A stretch of 64,000 nt of DNA from Trichobilharzia szidati (GCA_944472155.2 OX235271.1:20033710-20097709); one strand, 5' to 3'. Counted from the stretch's first letter, positions 42,618-52,837 are shown. The notes: a model not told the origin generated them from the letters alone. Numbers and translations: made by a program.

Positions 42618-43012
42618 GTTAATCTGATGCTCACCAGCGACTGGTCCTATTCAGGCAGTTAGTTAGCTAGGGTTCTAGTGGGAAGTGACCAGTAGGGTAC
42701 AGAGCAGGTTGAAGGTCAGGCAGTAGCTCATCGAAGAAGGCGTTGCGAAGTGGCCGCGCTATGTCATGAATTGGCTGGCAGAAGTTAGAATTCATGGGCT
42801 GGTTGGCCATTGGGTCGGGTTCCAGTGGCTTAATGGTCTACGAGCTCGCTAGCCTTGTAACCAGAAGGTGCTGGGTTCGAACCTCCTGTGATGGGTGCGT
42901 GCTGATGAAGAGTCCCAAACAGGACGAAACGGCTGGCTGTCCAGTGCTCCTTGGTGGTATTGCAATGGTTCTCTAAGTGATGTCAGCTCATGATGAAATC
43001 CTCCAATAAATC
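42618..43012 (+). mobile_element. Hammerhead SINE (family 1), full-length copy
   Basis: Starts TTAATCTGATGCTCACCAGC, carries 'gaccagtagggtacag', the tRNA-like head at about 42832-42890 (CTTGTAACCAGAAGG, B box GGGTTCGAACC), the ribozyme (42899-42947) and a tail 'gatgtcagctcatgatgaaa'. It lies in the intergenic side upstream of 43025, within the last EBP2 intron. Confidence 0.85.
42899..42947 (+). ncRNA. Hammerhead-like motif, well-paired stems
   Basis: Stem I GTGCTG/CAGTGC pairs through two G-U wobbles, where other copies have GTACTG/CAGTAC, so both strands changed A to G. Stem II GTCC/GGAC with loop CAAACA, GAAAC intact, stem III CGG/CTG with loop CTGG and cleavage triplet GTC. The core is ATGAAGA (A at position 3). 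Confidence 0.7.
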
Positions 43013-43089
43013 AGTTAAAATTTAGCGATAGTAAATGACTTAATATACTAGAAAACATACATAGTTGGAAACTCTTCAAACGGGTCAGA

Positions 43090-43186
43090 TTAATATTATT
43101 TTATTATTGTTTACTTGGGTTTCGAGTGGAACAGCACCTCGCCATTTCCTTCTACTCTCTGCGGTCCTCCTCGCATCTGATCTAGC
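43090..43186 (-). mobile_element. RTE 3'-end fragment, antisense
   Basis: 'tttacttgggtttcgagtggaac' followed by 'ccttctactctctgcggtcc' matches the C-terminal end of the RTE copies near 28845-28910. About 95 bp. Confidence 0.55.
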
Positions 43187-43199
43187 TTTATTTTCCTCT

Positions 43200-43670
43200 A
43201 CGACCGTACAGCCTCTGAAGATGATTTCGTCGATAAAGAAAATTTTCTTCGCTGAATTGTCTTTTATTTTTTCTCATCACAGAGAAGTGCTTAAAAAGTC
43301 ATAACTAATAGTGCAAATGCGATATTAAAAGACTCTTTAATGTTCTAGGAGTGTTATGTACACTTAATTTTGCCTAAAACCTTAAAGTAACCATTCTGAG
43401 GAGTTGTCGCGCACCGAGGTGAGCTCTCTTTTCCCCCCTCTGTTTGGATTGGTGCATCCCGATTGGCTATTAATACTTCAAATGCACCACTGAATTCCTG
43501 TTTTCAAGGTCATTCTAACTAGATAAATACGGATTTCGTCTAGCATTTTGACTGTTGTTTGAGACAGTAAAAGCTTTCTTATCGACGTCCAGTCCTTTAT
43601 TTTGTTTTTGCGTGCCGGCTGTATTATTGTTGTTGCTGACGTGCAATCAGGACAGATTAGCCAGGGCAAC
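43200..43670. other. Unassigned part of EBP2 intron
   Basis: Contains 'gattggtgcatcccgattggctattaat', reminiscent of LTR U3 sequence, but no ends can be fixed. Confidence 0.4.
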
Positions 43671-43674
43671 AAGT

Positions 43675-44010
43675 TGTGGCGAGAGCTGTCTGCTAGCCAA
43701 AATTGGTAGACAGCAGCAATTTACGTCAATGTTTACCTCCCAAATACTGTTCATGAAAAACAAACAAGAACAAAGACTAACTCAACAACCAATCACAGCA
43801 GACTCAGCGCGGGCGGGTACGATTCGCAGATATATGGTCTGACCTTCAAAGAAACGACCACAAAGAGATGACAGATTAACTTCCAGTGAGAAAACGACCA
43901 ATCAAAAGACGCTGTTTCTCTGCTAACAATAACCTATAATAATGTACATAAAAATCTATAAATATCTCAATAAACGATCTGTTGCCTGGCCTTTATCTTC
44001 TGTCGTTACA
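43675..44010 (+). mobile_element. Solo LTR (Gypsy-type) with AAGT duplication
   Basis: TGTGGCGAGAGCTGTC to CTGTCGTTACA, 336 bp, flanked by AAGT (43671-43674 and 44011-44014). TATA box (CTATAAATAT) and AATAAA are close together near the 3' end, as expected for a compact promoter/poly-A LTR. It lies 248 bp from an EBP2 exon, antisense to the gene. Confidence 0.9.
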
Positions 44011-44258
44011 AAGTTAGTATTCGCTCATAGTCTACTAGGTCATAGTCCCGGTCATAACAATGAGGTATACTTAATGTGTACAATCCCGTAACGCTATCAA
44101 GTTTCCTCTAACCAGAAGGGATAGGTGTCAGGAGATCCCACTACCACTTGCCTAAGTGGATTTACATTTTATCATGGAAAAAGTAAACCCATGGGGTTCG
44201 ATTCTATAAATATTAACAAACAAAATAACATTTTCGAAAGTATACAGCACACACTTAC

Positions 44259-44391
44259 TTTCGTCGATTAGCATAATCTTTAGCAGTATGAAAACTTTTC
44301 TCAGCTGCCTTTTTATTCGATTTTTCATTTGGTTCATAATCTTTTTTGAAATCATTCAATATCTGTTCCAATCTCTCTTCACGATTAATAC
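44259..44391 (-). CDS. EBNA1BP2: EBP2, third visible exon
   Basis: The 133-nt exon lies between an acceptor ending aaaaaag and donor gtaagt. It encodes GINREERLEQILNDFKK, DYEPNEKSNKKAAEKSF and HTAKDYANRRK. This is the less conserved, Lys-rich part of EBP2 between the coiled middle and the KYGHGG block. Two bases complete the Gly codon at the start and two bases remain at the end; both joins are in frame. The acceptor lacks a good pyrimidine tract (TTTTTTTAAAAAAG). Confidence 0.85.
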
Positions 44392-44399
44392 CTTTTTTA

Positions 44400-44890
44400 A
44401 AAAAAAAGAGGATTTAAGGGAGTTGAAGCCATTTCACTATAGATCGACACAATTATATATAAGGCCAAGTAAAATCTTTATAAGAAGTTCTATTTTTTGT
44501 CTCATTTGATTGATGATAGCGGTCACCAAGAAGACAGAAAAAGAAGAAGAAAGTGTCTTCAAAGTTATCTATCTCGCATTACATCGAATCTTTAGAATGG
44601 AATTCGAACCCGCCTGTTAAATACACATCCGAAGAAGCTATGGGAATTCGAGGGAGAAAGAGAGAGAACAATCCGAGTCTTTGCAAACAAAAGTAGTTTG
44701 TTCTACCTTTGTCTTTACCTTGTTTGCATAGGTAAATTCTGATTTTAAAATAAATGTCCCACCCTTTCTTATTTTCCATTTCCTTCGTACTTTATGACAT
44801 TTATTTAAACTTTCATTATCTGTCCACTTCAGCCTTAGCATTAGGTAACCTGACCTAGGTTTGACCTAATTCATTTATTTATCCACATAT
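44400..44890. other. Unassigned part of EBP2 intron
   Basis: AT-rich; no feature recognised. Confidence 0.5.
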
Positions 44891-44892
44891 CG

Positions 44893-45371
44893 CCACTCCA
44901 ATGTGAAGTCAGTGCTACTATACAGATCAGAGACTTGGCGCGTCATAAAGAGCACCTCAAACAAACTACAGACCTTCATTAACAGTTGTCTTCGCTCAAT
45001 ACTCAAGATCAGATGGCTGGCCAGAAAAGATCAGCAACAGAGATCTCTGGCAATGAGCGAACCAACCCAGAAGGAACCGATTGTGAAACAAATAGGCAGG
45101 AACAAATGGAGATGGATTGGCTGGCCATATTCTGAGGAAACCATCAAGTGACATCACTAGACAAGCCATTGCTCGAGTGGAACCCGAAAGGGAAGAGGCA
45201 AGTTGGTCGTCAGTGTGAGGGTGACTTGGAGGAGGTGATGTGAAGAGGAGATGAAAGCATGTGGGCAGACTTGGAGCCAGGTGAAGACTCTAGCAGAGAA
45301 CCGAACGCAATGGAGACGCACGGCTGAAGCCCTATGTTCCTCTAGGAATTAAAGGAAATAATAATAATAAT
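44893..45371 (+). mobile_element. RTE 3' end, 5'-truncated
   Basis: Starts at the NVKSVLLYRSETWR equivalent and runs through [14 protein letters not shown] and [14 protein letters not shown] to the AAT tail (45356-45371). Frameshifted in the RRSCEEEMK region. Inactive. Confidence 0.8.
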
Positions 45372-45544
45372 CGCCACGTGCATAAACCTTATTACCATTA
45401 TTTTATCATTATAATCATAGTTATTACTGACGTCCAAAACACTTAACACTTATTATTTCTCAAGAATTAGTCTGTAAGGAATGTATTTGCTTCAGATTAG
45501 ACCACGAATTGATATTAATAAGAGGACCATTAAAAACCCGTCAC

Positions 45545-45700
45545 AGGGAGTACTGGACAGCTATTTCATCCTAGTTTGGGATTCATCGGCAGTACGCAAC
45601 CACCACCAGGGTTCGAACTCAGAACCTTCCGGTCACAAGGCAAGCTCGTAGGCCATTCATTCAGTCACTGGGACCCGATTCAATGGCCTGCCTTTGAATT
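45545..45700 (-). mobile_element. Hammerhead SINE (family 1), antisense
   Basis: Ribozyme module at 45550-45595, B-box complement GGGTTCGAACTC at about 45608, 'caaggcaagctcgtaggcc' and 'gggacccgattcaatggcc' follow the family order. The rest to about 45870 ('ggtgggaaatcc', 'actggtcacgacttctcac') is the rearranged 5' part, and a second partial ribozyme ('attcatcggcag') recurs at 45906. Confidence 0.7.
45550..45595 (-). ncRNA. Hammerhead-like motif with nearly canonical core
   Basis: On the minus strand: stem I GTACTG/CAGTAC, core CCGATGA (only U4 changed to C compared with CUGAUGA; C3 and G8 kept), stem II ATCC/GGAT (compensated in both strands) with loop CAAACTA, then GAAAT and a short stem III ending GTC. 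Of the copies here it is closest to an active hammerhead core. Confidence 0.7.
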
Positions 45701-46027
45701 CTAATCACCATCAATTCGTGATTTTAACGCCACCACCAACCACTGTTATCGGTGGGAAATCCATCCTCACTCCAGAGTGGATAAACCCCACTGGTCACGA
45801 CTTCTCACTAGAACTCCAGGCACTTTCGTCATGTAAACAGTTACTAGGTGGCACCAGATTAATTTTCAAGAATTAGTTTGTAGGGATTCTAGTTGTTTTT
45901 AGGTTAGACCACGGATTCATCGGCAGAACGTACTCACTTATTATTATTAGTAGTACTATCATTATTGTTACTATTATTCGATTCACAAACTCGCCGTCAT
46001 TGTTAATATATGAGTAAAACTTGGCCA

Positions 46028-46665
46028 CTGTGGCAGTGAGAATTTCATATTAGTTTGTTCATTAGATATATCACACAGTGAAACAGTATTACTGTTTACT
46101 CGATGACAAGGTTTCCAACACAATTTATCATATCAAGTATGATCACACGACTTCGAAACTTGAGTTGTATAGTTTTCTTTGTTCTCTTCTATTTCTCGTC
46201 GTTGGGACAGTAGAATTTTCCAGATATCCGGTTGGAGAGGTGTTGAAGAAATCTAGAGAATAGTTCAGTCGTAGATAGCTCTCACTACATGCAATTACAC
46301 ACAACTATACAATAGGATGGATGGGATAAGATGACAGTTTTAAAATCTAATGTAACAGCAGGGTTGGGGGGAGAGATTGATAACTGACTGAGGCTTTGTT
46401 AATCGAATCAACTGCAAACACATGTAACAGGAATGATTCAACACCTGTCCAATCAGACATCTGGAAAATTCTACTACCCCAAGGATGGCAAATAGGAGAG
46501 AACAAAGAAAACTATAAAACTCAAGTTTCGAAGTTGTGTGATCATACTTGATATGATTATAAACAATGTGATAAATTGTGTTGGAAACCTTGTCATCGAG
46601 TAGTAAACAGTAATACTGTTTATTCACTGTGTGATATATCTAATAAACAAACTGATATGGAATCA
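46028..46665. mobile_element. Minimal fold-back Penelope-like element (type 1)
   Basis: Left arm about 46045-46245 (+) and right arm about 46440-46660 (-) are inverted copies of the type 1 terminus with ~190 bp between. No RT or nuclease sequence remains. It is the cleanest example of the structure, since no other insertion breaks it. Confidence 0.75.
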
Positions 46666-46939
46666 CTGTCATTGGTTAATTTTTTATACATAAAGCTATG
46701 TAAATTAGAGTACAGTCTGAAATCTAATTGAGAACAATATTGTCCGCTTATATGTTATGTTCTAATATTAACAATTAAATAAAACACGTTAATAGTGAAA
46801 TTACTTAGCAGTTAACAAATTGTAAATGCATGCTCATAACAAGAAAGTATGATTAGATTTTAAGGTTTCCCAGAACCGATGGATCACCGATTCGAAATAC
46901 ACCTGTTAAGGTAATATCATTGTATGTATTATTATGATT

Positions 46940-47480
46940 CTTGTTTCCTTTAGATCTTAGAGGAAAATAGGGCTTCAGCCGCACGTCTCCATTGCGTTCG
47001 GTTCTCTGACAACGTTTTCACCTGGCTCCATTTCTACGTCTGCTCACATGCTTTCATCTCCTCTTCGCATCACCTCCTCCTCCATATCACCCTCGCACTG
47101 ATGACAAACTCGCCGCTTCCCCTCCGGGTTACACTCGAGCGATGGCCTAGTGTGTGATGTCACTTGATGGTTTTCTCAGAGTACGGCCAGCCAATGCACC
47201 TCCATTTCTTACTGCATACTTCTTGCACAATCGGTTCCTGTTGTGCTGGTTCGCTCATTGCCAGAGATCCCTCACTATGGCTGATCTTTTCTGACCGACC
47301 ATCTGATCTTGAGTATTGAGTGAAGACAGCTGTTGATAAGGGTCTGTAGTTTGTTCGATGTGGCCTTCTTCACGCGCCGTCTCTGATTCGTATAATGATT
47401 AACACTCACTTCACATTGGATGTAGATGATGAGAATCATTATATCTGTTATCATCTTAGATCCACTGACAGAGATTTTCA
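46940..47480 (-). mobile_element. RTE 3' end, antisense
   Basis: Begins near ATTATTATGATTC (tail complement, about 46930), 'agggcttcagccgcacgtctcc', and ends within the LQTLINSCLHSILKIRW region (minus strand, about 47280-47350). Heavily mutated. Confidence 0.7.
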
Positions 47481-47489
47481 AAAATATCT

Positions 47490-47765
47490 GCTGCTGCTGG
47501 ATTCAACATAGAACTTGGCACCGAAGTGCAGCAGTTCCAGTTGCCACGTTCCAAATAGCACACAAAGGTAGACAGGAAAATGAGAGAAGAGAATCAATAG
47601 AATTTAGATAAGTATAAGAGTGAAACAGAATGAGTAATGGTAGAAAGGAATATGAAGGTTAAAGAGACTGAATACATCTTCGCCATTGACAACGATTTTG
47701 AGCCATGTCAGCTATTGTCTCCAGCCATTGATTCTTAGAGTCCCGGTGGCCCCAACCCGGATATA
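47490..47765 (-). mobile_element. Lineage A 3' end, antisense
   Basis: 'gattcaacatagaacttggc', 'gcagttccagttgccacgttcc' and 'attgtctccagccattgattc' are the complement of the A 3' region (61590-61800). About 275 bp. Confidence 0.75.
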
Positions 47766-48025
47766 TCACATGTAACAGTGTGGTGGTGTGATACAGACAA
47801 TGCGATCCAACGGAATATTATTCTCACATGTTCCCACAGTTCAGTGCTGCACTGACGACAAAATACTATGTATATCTGAACATTTTATTTGATGTTGTTT
47901 AACGTAAACCGAAATCACACGCTCAGTGATTCATTAAAGAATATAAACTGTAGATATATAACCAGTGGTTTGATTACTGAAATATATGCCTTGGCTGCCG
48001 TGTCTTGCCTACTATTGTTACAGTA
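47766..48025 (+). mobile_element. LTR fragment (TGATAGGACC family, 3' part)
   Basis: 'aaaccgaaatcacacgctcag' and 'ctgccgtgtcttgcc' match the 807-bp LTR near 1330-1380 in reverse. The tandem-repeat section is reduced to about one unit here. Confidence 0.55.
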
Positions 48026-48389
48026 GTACTACCCTCAGCTTTCGAAAAAAGAAACTCTTAGGCTGTAAGAGAATGACATTTATACGGTAGGATGAAATCA
48101 ATGGATATTGGGGTCAGGCTTTTATGCCAAATCCATAGGATAATCAACATCTGTCACTAATCCTTTGTAGAGAAGAAATCAAGGACTCTATGTGTGTGTG
48201 TAGATGAAGGTGAAGATCAAAAGGCTGTTTTATCCAGAAAAAATAAACAAATCGGTACGATAACTAAAAAAGCGGAGATTTCTAAGCTCCGTTATGAACT
48301 TATCCATCATCTACGGAACTGTTTACAGGCAAAGAATGCTGAACAAACACTTCACCTCAATTCAGGACTCCAAATTTAAGTCGAAATCT

Positions 48390-48646
48390 GTTTTGTTTTT
48401 TTATTATTCCTTTGCATTCCCAGTGGAGCATAGGGCTTCAAGCTAGAGGTTTGAAGTTTCGGTAGCAGCGGTGGTGTTTATTTTTACGGGATTCGGTTGC
48501 TAACCTCATGCCCAACACCTTTCCTCTTTACCAATCTTATTACCGGCTTACAGAGGTAAAGGAGTGCGGCGTCGGCTGGTGGTCGAACCACGGACCACTT
48601 GGGGTGTGGTTGGAGAGCATGCTACCACTGCGCCACTGACGCACCG
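48390..48646 (-). mobile_element. tRNA-derived SINE (family 2) with TSD
   Basis: Flanked by AGTCGAAATCT (48379-48389) and AGTCGAAGTCT (48647-48657), one mismatch. The order is A-run complement, 'agggcttcaagctagagg', 'ggtaaaggagtgcgg', damaged B box, and tRNA-head complement. Confidence 0.85.
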
Positions 48647-48962
48647 AGTCGAAGTCTTATGATGAGCACATTAATATTTAGCTATTGGTTTGAAACTTAC
48701 TAGACAAATTCATAAGAAATCGTTGTGACTACTGCCTAGTCTGTCCCTTAAGATCTAACTTGGTCACTGTCTCCTGTTGGAAATTCATGAAAAATCCGTC
48801 TCCAAGCAACTCATTTTCACCTAAATAACATCGGGTTTCAGTGGTGCTGTATGATGAAGCATACGTCAAAATTTACAACACCTGCTAACCATAGTATCCG
48901 ATATCTAGAAACGACCAACAGGTGATCTTTTGTCTAATTTAGCTTTTGTACTATTTGACACT

Positions 48963-49275
48963 TGATAGGACCCCGAAATAAAATAGTATATCTTCCCTTC
49001 TCACAAATCGTGTGATTTACCATGTGATGGAGTTACTATGTGGATCTATCATTTCTCACGCATATTGTGATTTAGTGTGTGATCAATTCACCGTCTTTTG
49101 TCTCACCTTGATCTTTTTCGGATCACCAACCAATCAGAGTAGACATTTCCAGACTATAAGAACAATCCATTCTCACGGTTGTGAGCCAACTGTATTATTG
49201 TTATGATAAATTAAATATCTAAATATGATGTTTTGTTTCCTAATAGATGTACAAAATACACTATCTTACAGTTAC
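48963..49275 (+). mobile_element. LTR fragment (TGATAGGACC family, 5' part)
   Basis: TGATAGGACCCCGAAATAA to about 'cactatcttacagt' matches 2079-1765 in reverse, covering U3. The 3' portion is missing; instead an unrelated sequence follows. Confidence 0.6.
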
Positions 49276-49439
49276 GCGTCAGCCTTTGTCGGCCAAGTTT
49301 AAAAAGCTTTAGCAGGTCGATTGATGGATATGCAATTTGCCTGAGACGAGTTAGTATTAAGGAATGTAAGCTGATAATTTTAATATTTCGTAGGAACATT
49401 TTTTGCTAGGTTGCATCTCTCCTTAACCCAGATTTTGTA

Positions 49440-50210
49440 TATTTGTAATTACTGGGTTTTAAAACAGCCTGTGAGAGGTGCAGCTGCTGAAACTGAAAAT
49501 AGCCTCGTATAAACAGTTCAGTGGTACCAGCACTGCAGAGACATCGCCTCATGGAAAATGGAGAGAATTACTTCGTTGTTAGGCGGAGAAGGCGTCGTCG
49601 TACACGTGGACGAAACTGTCTTATTGAAGAAAAAATACAACCGTGATCGTCAGCGAGGCAACAATGTTTGGGTAATTGGTTTATACGACACCTCCCTACG
49701 GAAAGGATTCGTGGAGAGAATACTTGACAGAAAGTCAGATACTTTAATACCTATTATTACTAGACTTGTGAAACAGGGATCAATAGTACATACTGATTAA
49801 TGGAAAGGTTATAAATTGCTGTCATCTCTTGGATATATTCATCACAGAGTGAACCATTCTAGTGATTTTGTGGATTCCATTAAGGGGACACACACAAATT
49901 CTATACAAGGATTTTGGGGAAGATTAAAAAATAGGATTAGGGATATATAAATGGATCTCAAAAGGATCTCATTTATAGTCAATTGGATGAGTATATGTAC
50001 AGAATGTGGTGTGACTTTTCCATTGACAGTCCTATGCTAAACAGGGAGGTGCTTCTGTCACATGTTAGAGAAAGATACCCTGTGTAACAGTTTTATGCAG
50101 TTTTAATTTTTTCCATAAATATAGGTTTTCCTTTATCAAAAATCCCTCTTTCATGTGATTGGTCCGTTGAAGGTCGTTCGCTGATTGGTAGTTAGTGATG
50201 CTTAAAGTTG
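49440..50210 (+). mobile_element. Merlin (ISXO2-like) DNA transposon, degenerate transposase
   Basis: The frame 49558-49948 reads VVVHVDETVLLKKKYNRDR, VWVIGLYDTSLRKGFVE, RILDRKSDTLIPII, VKQGSIVHTD then a stop (TAA, 49798), WKGYKLLSSLGYIHHRVNHS, FVDSIKGTHTNSIQGFW. The DDE catalytic triad is expected at HVDE, HTD and HTN.IE; the third residue is Q (CAA, 49906-49908) and a stop follows the second. The C-terminal YMYRMWCDFS... ends at about 50085. Merlin elements are known from schistosomes. Inactive. Confidence 0.85.
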
Positions 50211-50211
50211 C

Positions 50212-50330
50212 CCCTTTGTCCTCTGATATTTGCGTGGTTCAGTGAATCAGAGGGCACAACGGACAAATAGACTGATTAACAGGCACAAACATAACAAAGT
50301 AGCGACGGCTTTTATTCAATATAGCTGATG
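50212..50330 (+). mobile_element. LTR 3'-end fragment (TGATAGGACC family)
   Basis: 'gatatttgcgtggttcagtg', then 'gattaacaggcacaaacataaca' and AAGTAGCGACGGC, matches the LTR end and adjoining leader at 1755 and 1265 in reverse. It sits between Merlin and a PLE fragment. Confidence 0.55.
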
Positions 50331-50715
50331 AATTACGCTGCATCTTCAAAACCACTCCTCTTTTGCGTTCGGGAGTAAAAGAGAAACTGCCTAATTTCGC
50401 CTCTTCCATGTGTATCTAACAATTTAACTGCTCCTGTGGAGCCAGTTACATAGGCCGTACAATTAGGCGTTTCTCGTTGGATTTCCGAACATCATCATGC
50501 ATAGTGGTTAAGTGAAGGACAAAACAAATTCCAATTACATAACTCTATTCTTTCTCATCTCGTGGATACAGAACACAAGATTGATGTTAACGAGGCGGCT
50601 TTCAAAGTCATTTACCGCATACCAACAAATCTTAATTTTGCCTTAAGAGTTCGACTGCTAAATATTGCTGAGGCTGTTGGGATCCACCTTAAGAAGCCTA
50701 ATTTATGTGTCTAAA
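50331..50715 (+). mobile_element. Penelope-like GIY-YIG nuclease fragment
   Basis: The plus strand reads LRCIFKTTPLLRSGVKEKLP, then CSCGASYIGRTIRRFS with the YIG residues intact, SILSHLVDTEHKIDV, and NEAAFKVIYRIPTNL...LNIAEAVGIHLKKPNLCV and a stop. It is one GIY-YIG domain with one or two frameshifts. Confidence 0.7.
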
Positions 50716-50915
50716 AGAAGCTGTCCTTACCTTGGCCATCTAGGTTTGAATGATCCTCAACTGTTTGTAGAAATTTCCGTAATTTTAGTTGATATTCTAT
50801 TTGCTATTATATTTTTATGCTGATTATAATTTATGCATCTTTAATGAACTGTAATTCCATCGAGACCTTACTTTACAAATCGATATTATTGTTATTGACT
50901 TCTATTCCAAAATAT

Positions 50916-50961
<46 letters not shown>

Positions 50962-51318
50962 CACACATATACATATACATAATTGTAGAGCCAGGAGAGG
51001 AGGAAATTATCGAAGAGGATATTATTTGCTCAATTATTTTGGGTTTTTATTCAGTTCAGTTCAGTTATAACACACTATTCACCAAAATCTATTCTAGCAG
51101 CAATCTCAAAAATCCCCAGAATCAAGTCACTATTAGAGGGATTAGTTTCAAAACATCAATGTAGAACATTTTTTAATGTACGTATCACCATACTGTTTGA
51201 TTTACCTTAACTAGCCTAAAATAGAACAACAAAGGAACATTCCTACAGTTTATAAAAGGCTTTCTTTCTCTTAGGTTATGTATATGCATTAACTAGTAGT
51301 CTTTAGGTGTGTGTGTGT
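50716..51318. other. Unassigned part of EBP2 intron with (TA)n
   Basis: AT-rich, with a TA microsatellite at about 50925-50960. 'acctgatggg'-like PLE tail wording ('gtagagccaggagaggagga') at 50985 is weakly similar to the type 3 tail. Confidence 0.4.
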
Positions 51319-51322
51319 GTGG

Positions 51323-51614
51323 CGTGTGCTACTGACAAGATTTATCAGCAGTATATAAAGACAGATTGATAGAAAGTAGACAAAATTGAAAACAACATTA
51401 TAAGTAGACAGTGGCTGCAGACGTAGATTTAGCTGATGTTGTGGTCAGGAGATAAGCTCAAGGTTTAACCTTCAGAAAATCAAAAACCAATCAGAGCAGT
51501 TCATTATCTGTTGACCTAGCCGACCATAAATGTGGCTAAAAAAGTGTATAAATATGGCGTGTTCTTCCTCAATAAAAAGGCATGTTATCAAGTATGTTGT
51601 CTTCTCACGTTACA
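51323..51614 (+). mobile_element. Solo LTR of a second family
   Basis: TGTGGCGTGTGCTACTGACAAG to CTTCTCACGTTACA, about 292 bp, with TG...CA ends, TATATAAAG near the start, GTATAAATAT further on (about 51550) and AATAAAAAGG before the end. The left flank is a (GT)n run and the right flank AGTGTG, so a duplication cannot be told from the repeat. A fragment is at 4887. Confidence 0.6.
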
Positions 51615-51774
51615 AGTGTGCACAATTTTTAATCAGAACTTCTTTTTAAGTGCGTATAACTAGCCAAAACGAGAGACTTTATAAAACATATTAGTAATGA
51701 CGTTAGGTGTAACGACACAGGTCATTGCTATATTCACATAATAATATAATCAACATTTTTAGATACCAATGACA

Positions 51775-51800
51775 TTATATATATATATATATATATATTC
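51775..51800. repeat. (AT)n microsatellite
   Basis: About 24 bp of AT dinucleotides. Confidence 0.9.
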
Positions 51801-52014
51801 TTGAGTAGCAAAATACTAGTTTGCATAGTGTTATTAGAAGACGAAGATAATCTGAAAAATTTGTGATGCATTTGCGCAATACATTTCGAAAACAACAATC
51901 TGATCCCTCACACACGAAGTTGTACCAATTTTGTCTAGTCTGCCACCTGCTTTTACCGATTTTCCACAGTTCATCTGTCCTTCTAATCATTTAGGAATAT
52001 GCTCTCCCATTTTT

Positions 52015-52252
52015 TTTGTTTTTTTCCTTCACCTTCCCACTGGAACATAGAGATTCAAGCTAGAGGCTTGAAGTTTCTGTAGCAGTGATTATTTTTACAG
52101 GATGGGGTTGCAAAGTCTCATGCCCAACCTGTCCTCTTTGTCAGCTTTATTTCTGACTTGGCAAGGTAGAGGAGTGCGTCGGCCGGGGATCAGACCCCAG
52201 ACCATATGCATGGTGGACGAGCGTCCTAACCACTGTGCCATCGACTCATCCA
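52015..52252 (-). mobile_element. tRNA-derived SINE (family 2), antisense
   Basis: T-run at 52011-52025, 'ccactggaacatagagattc', 'aggtagaggagtgcgtcgg', B-box complement GGGGATCAGACCCC and 'gtcctaaccactgtgcc'. Full length but diverged. Confidence 0.8.
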
Positions 52253-52567
52253 TCCTCACATGCAAAGTACTATTACTCCTTCGTAAGTACATGTGTCCAC
52301 ATACATGTACGTGAACTAGTATATATTATGAGATGTGATGTAATAGCTTGTACACTTTTGAGGTTTGTGCAGTGAAGCATAGTTTTGGCTTTTTCAATAA
52401 TCATAAGAAGGGTTGCATAATAGGTTCTACGGATGATCGAGTTTAGTCTCTGTTCTAAAATTCTACTATCTACTTAGCCATTGTATAGTAATTCAATGAA
52501 AGCATCTTTCTCAGGGACAGAGTAGGCTTTACGTTTTAAAACTATCTAACTGAATTCTACAGAGGTT

Positions 52568-52570
<3 letters not shown>

Positions 52571-52610
<40 letters not shown>
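52571..52610. repeat. (TA)n microsatellite
   Basis: About 40 bp of TA dinucleotides, ending 56 bp from an EBP2 exon. Confidence 0.95.
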
Positions 52611-52612
<2 letters not shown>

Positions 52613-52665
52613 TTGAAAAATAGATAAACATTAAATAAAATTTTTCTAAAAAACTATTAATCTAC

Positions 52666-52837
52666 CTGTTTTCTTCCATGTACTTTTTACAGCTTCTGTT
52701 AATTTACGTTTCTCTTCTTTACGTGCTTGATTAACTTTTTGTTGAACTTGTTTGCCAAATTTACGTCTTTCTCTTATTTGTCTAGCTCGTTCACGTAACG
52801 CTAACTTTTGTTTTGTTTCAACTAAGTACTGTTTAAT
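52666..52837 (-). CDS. EBNA1BP2: EBP2, second visible exon (basic coiled middle)
   Basis: The 172-nt exon lies between acceptor cttaatttag and donor gtagat. It encodes IKQYLVETKQKLALRERARQ, IRERRKFGKQVQQKV, NQARKEEKRKLTEAVKSTW and KKT. This Lys/Arg/Gln-rich helix, with the KFGKQVQ block, is the conserved middle of EBP2, where other species have R.KL..KQ....E..K...LRKYGKKVQ. It begins in phase 0 and leaves one base for the next exon. Confidence 0.9.
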
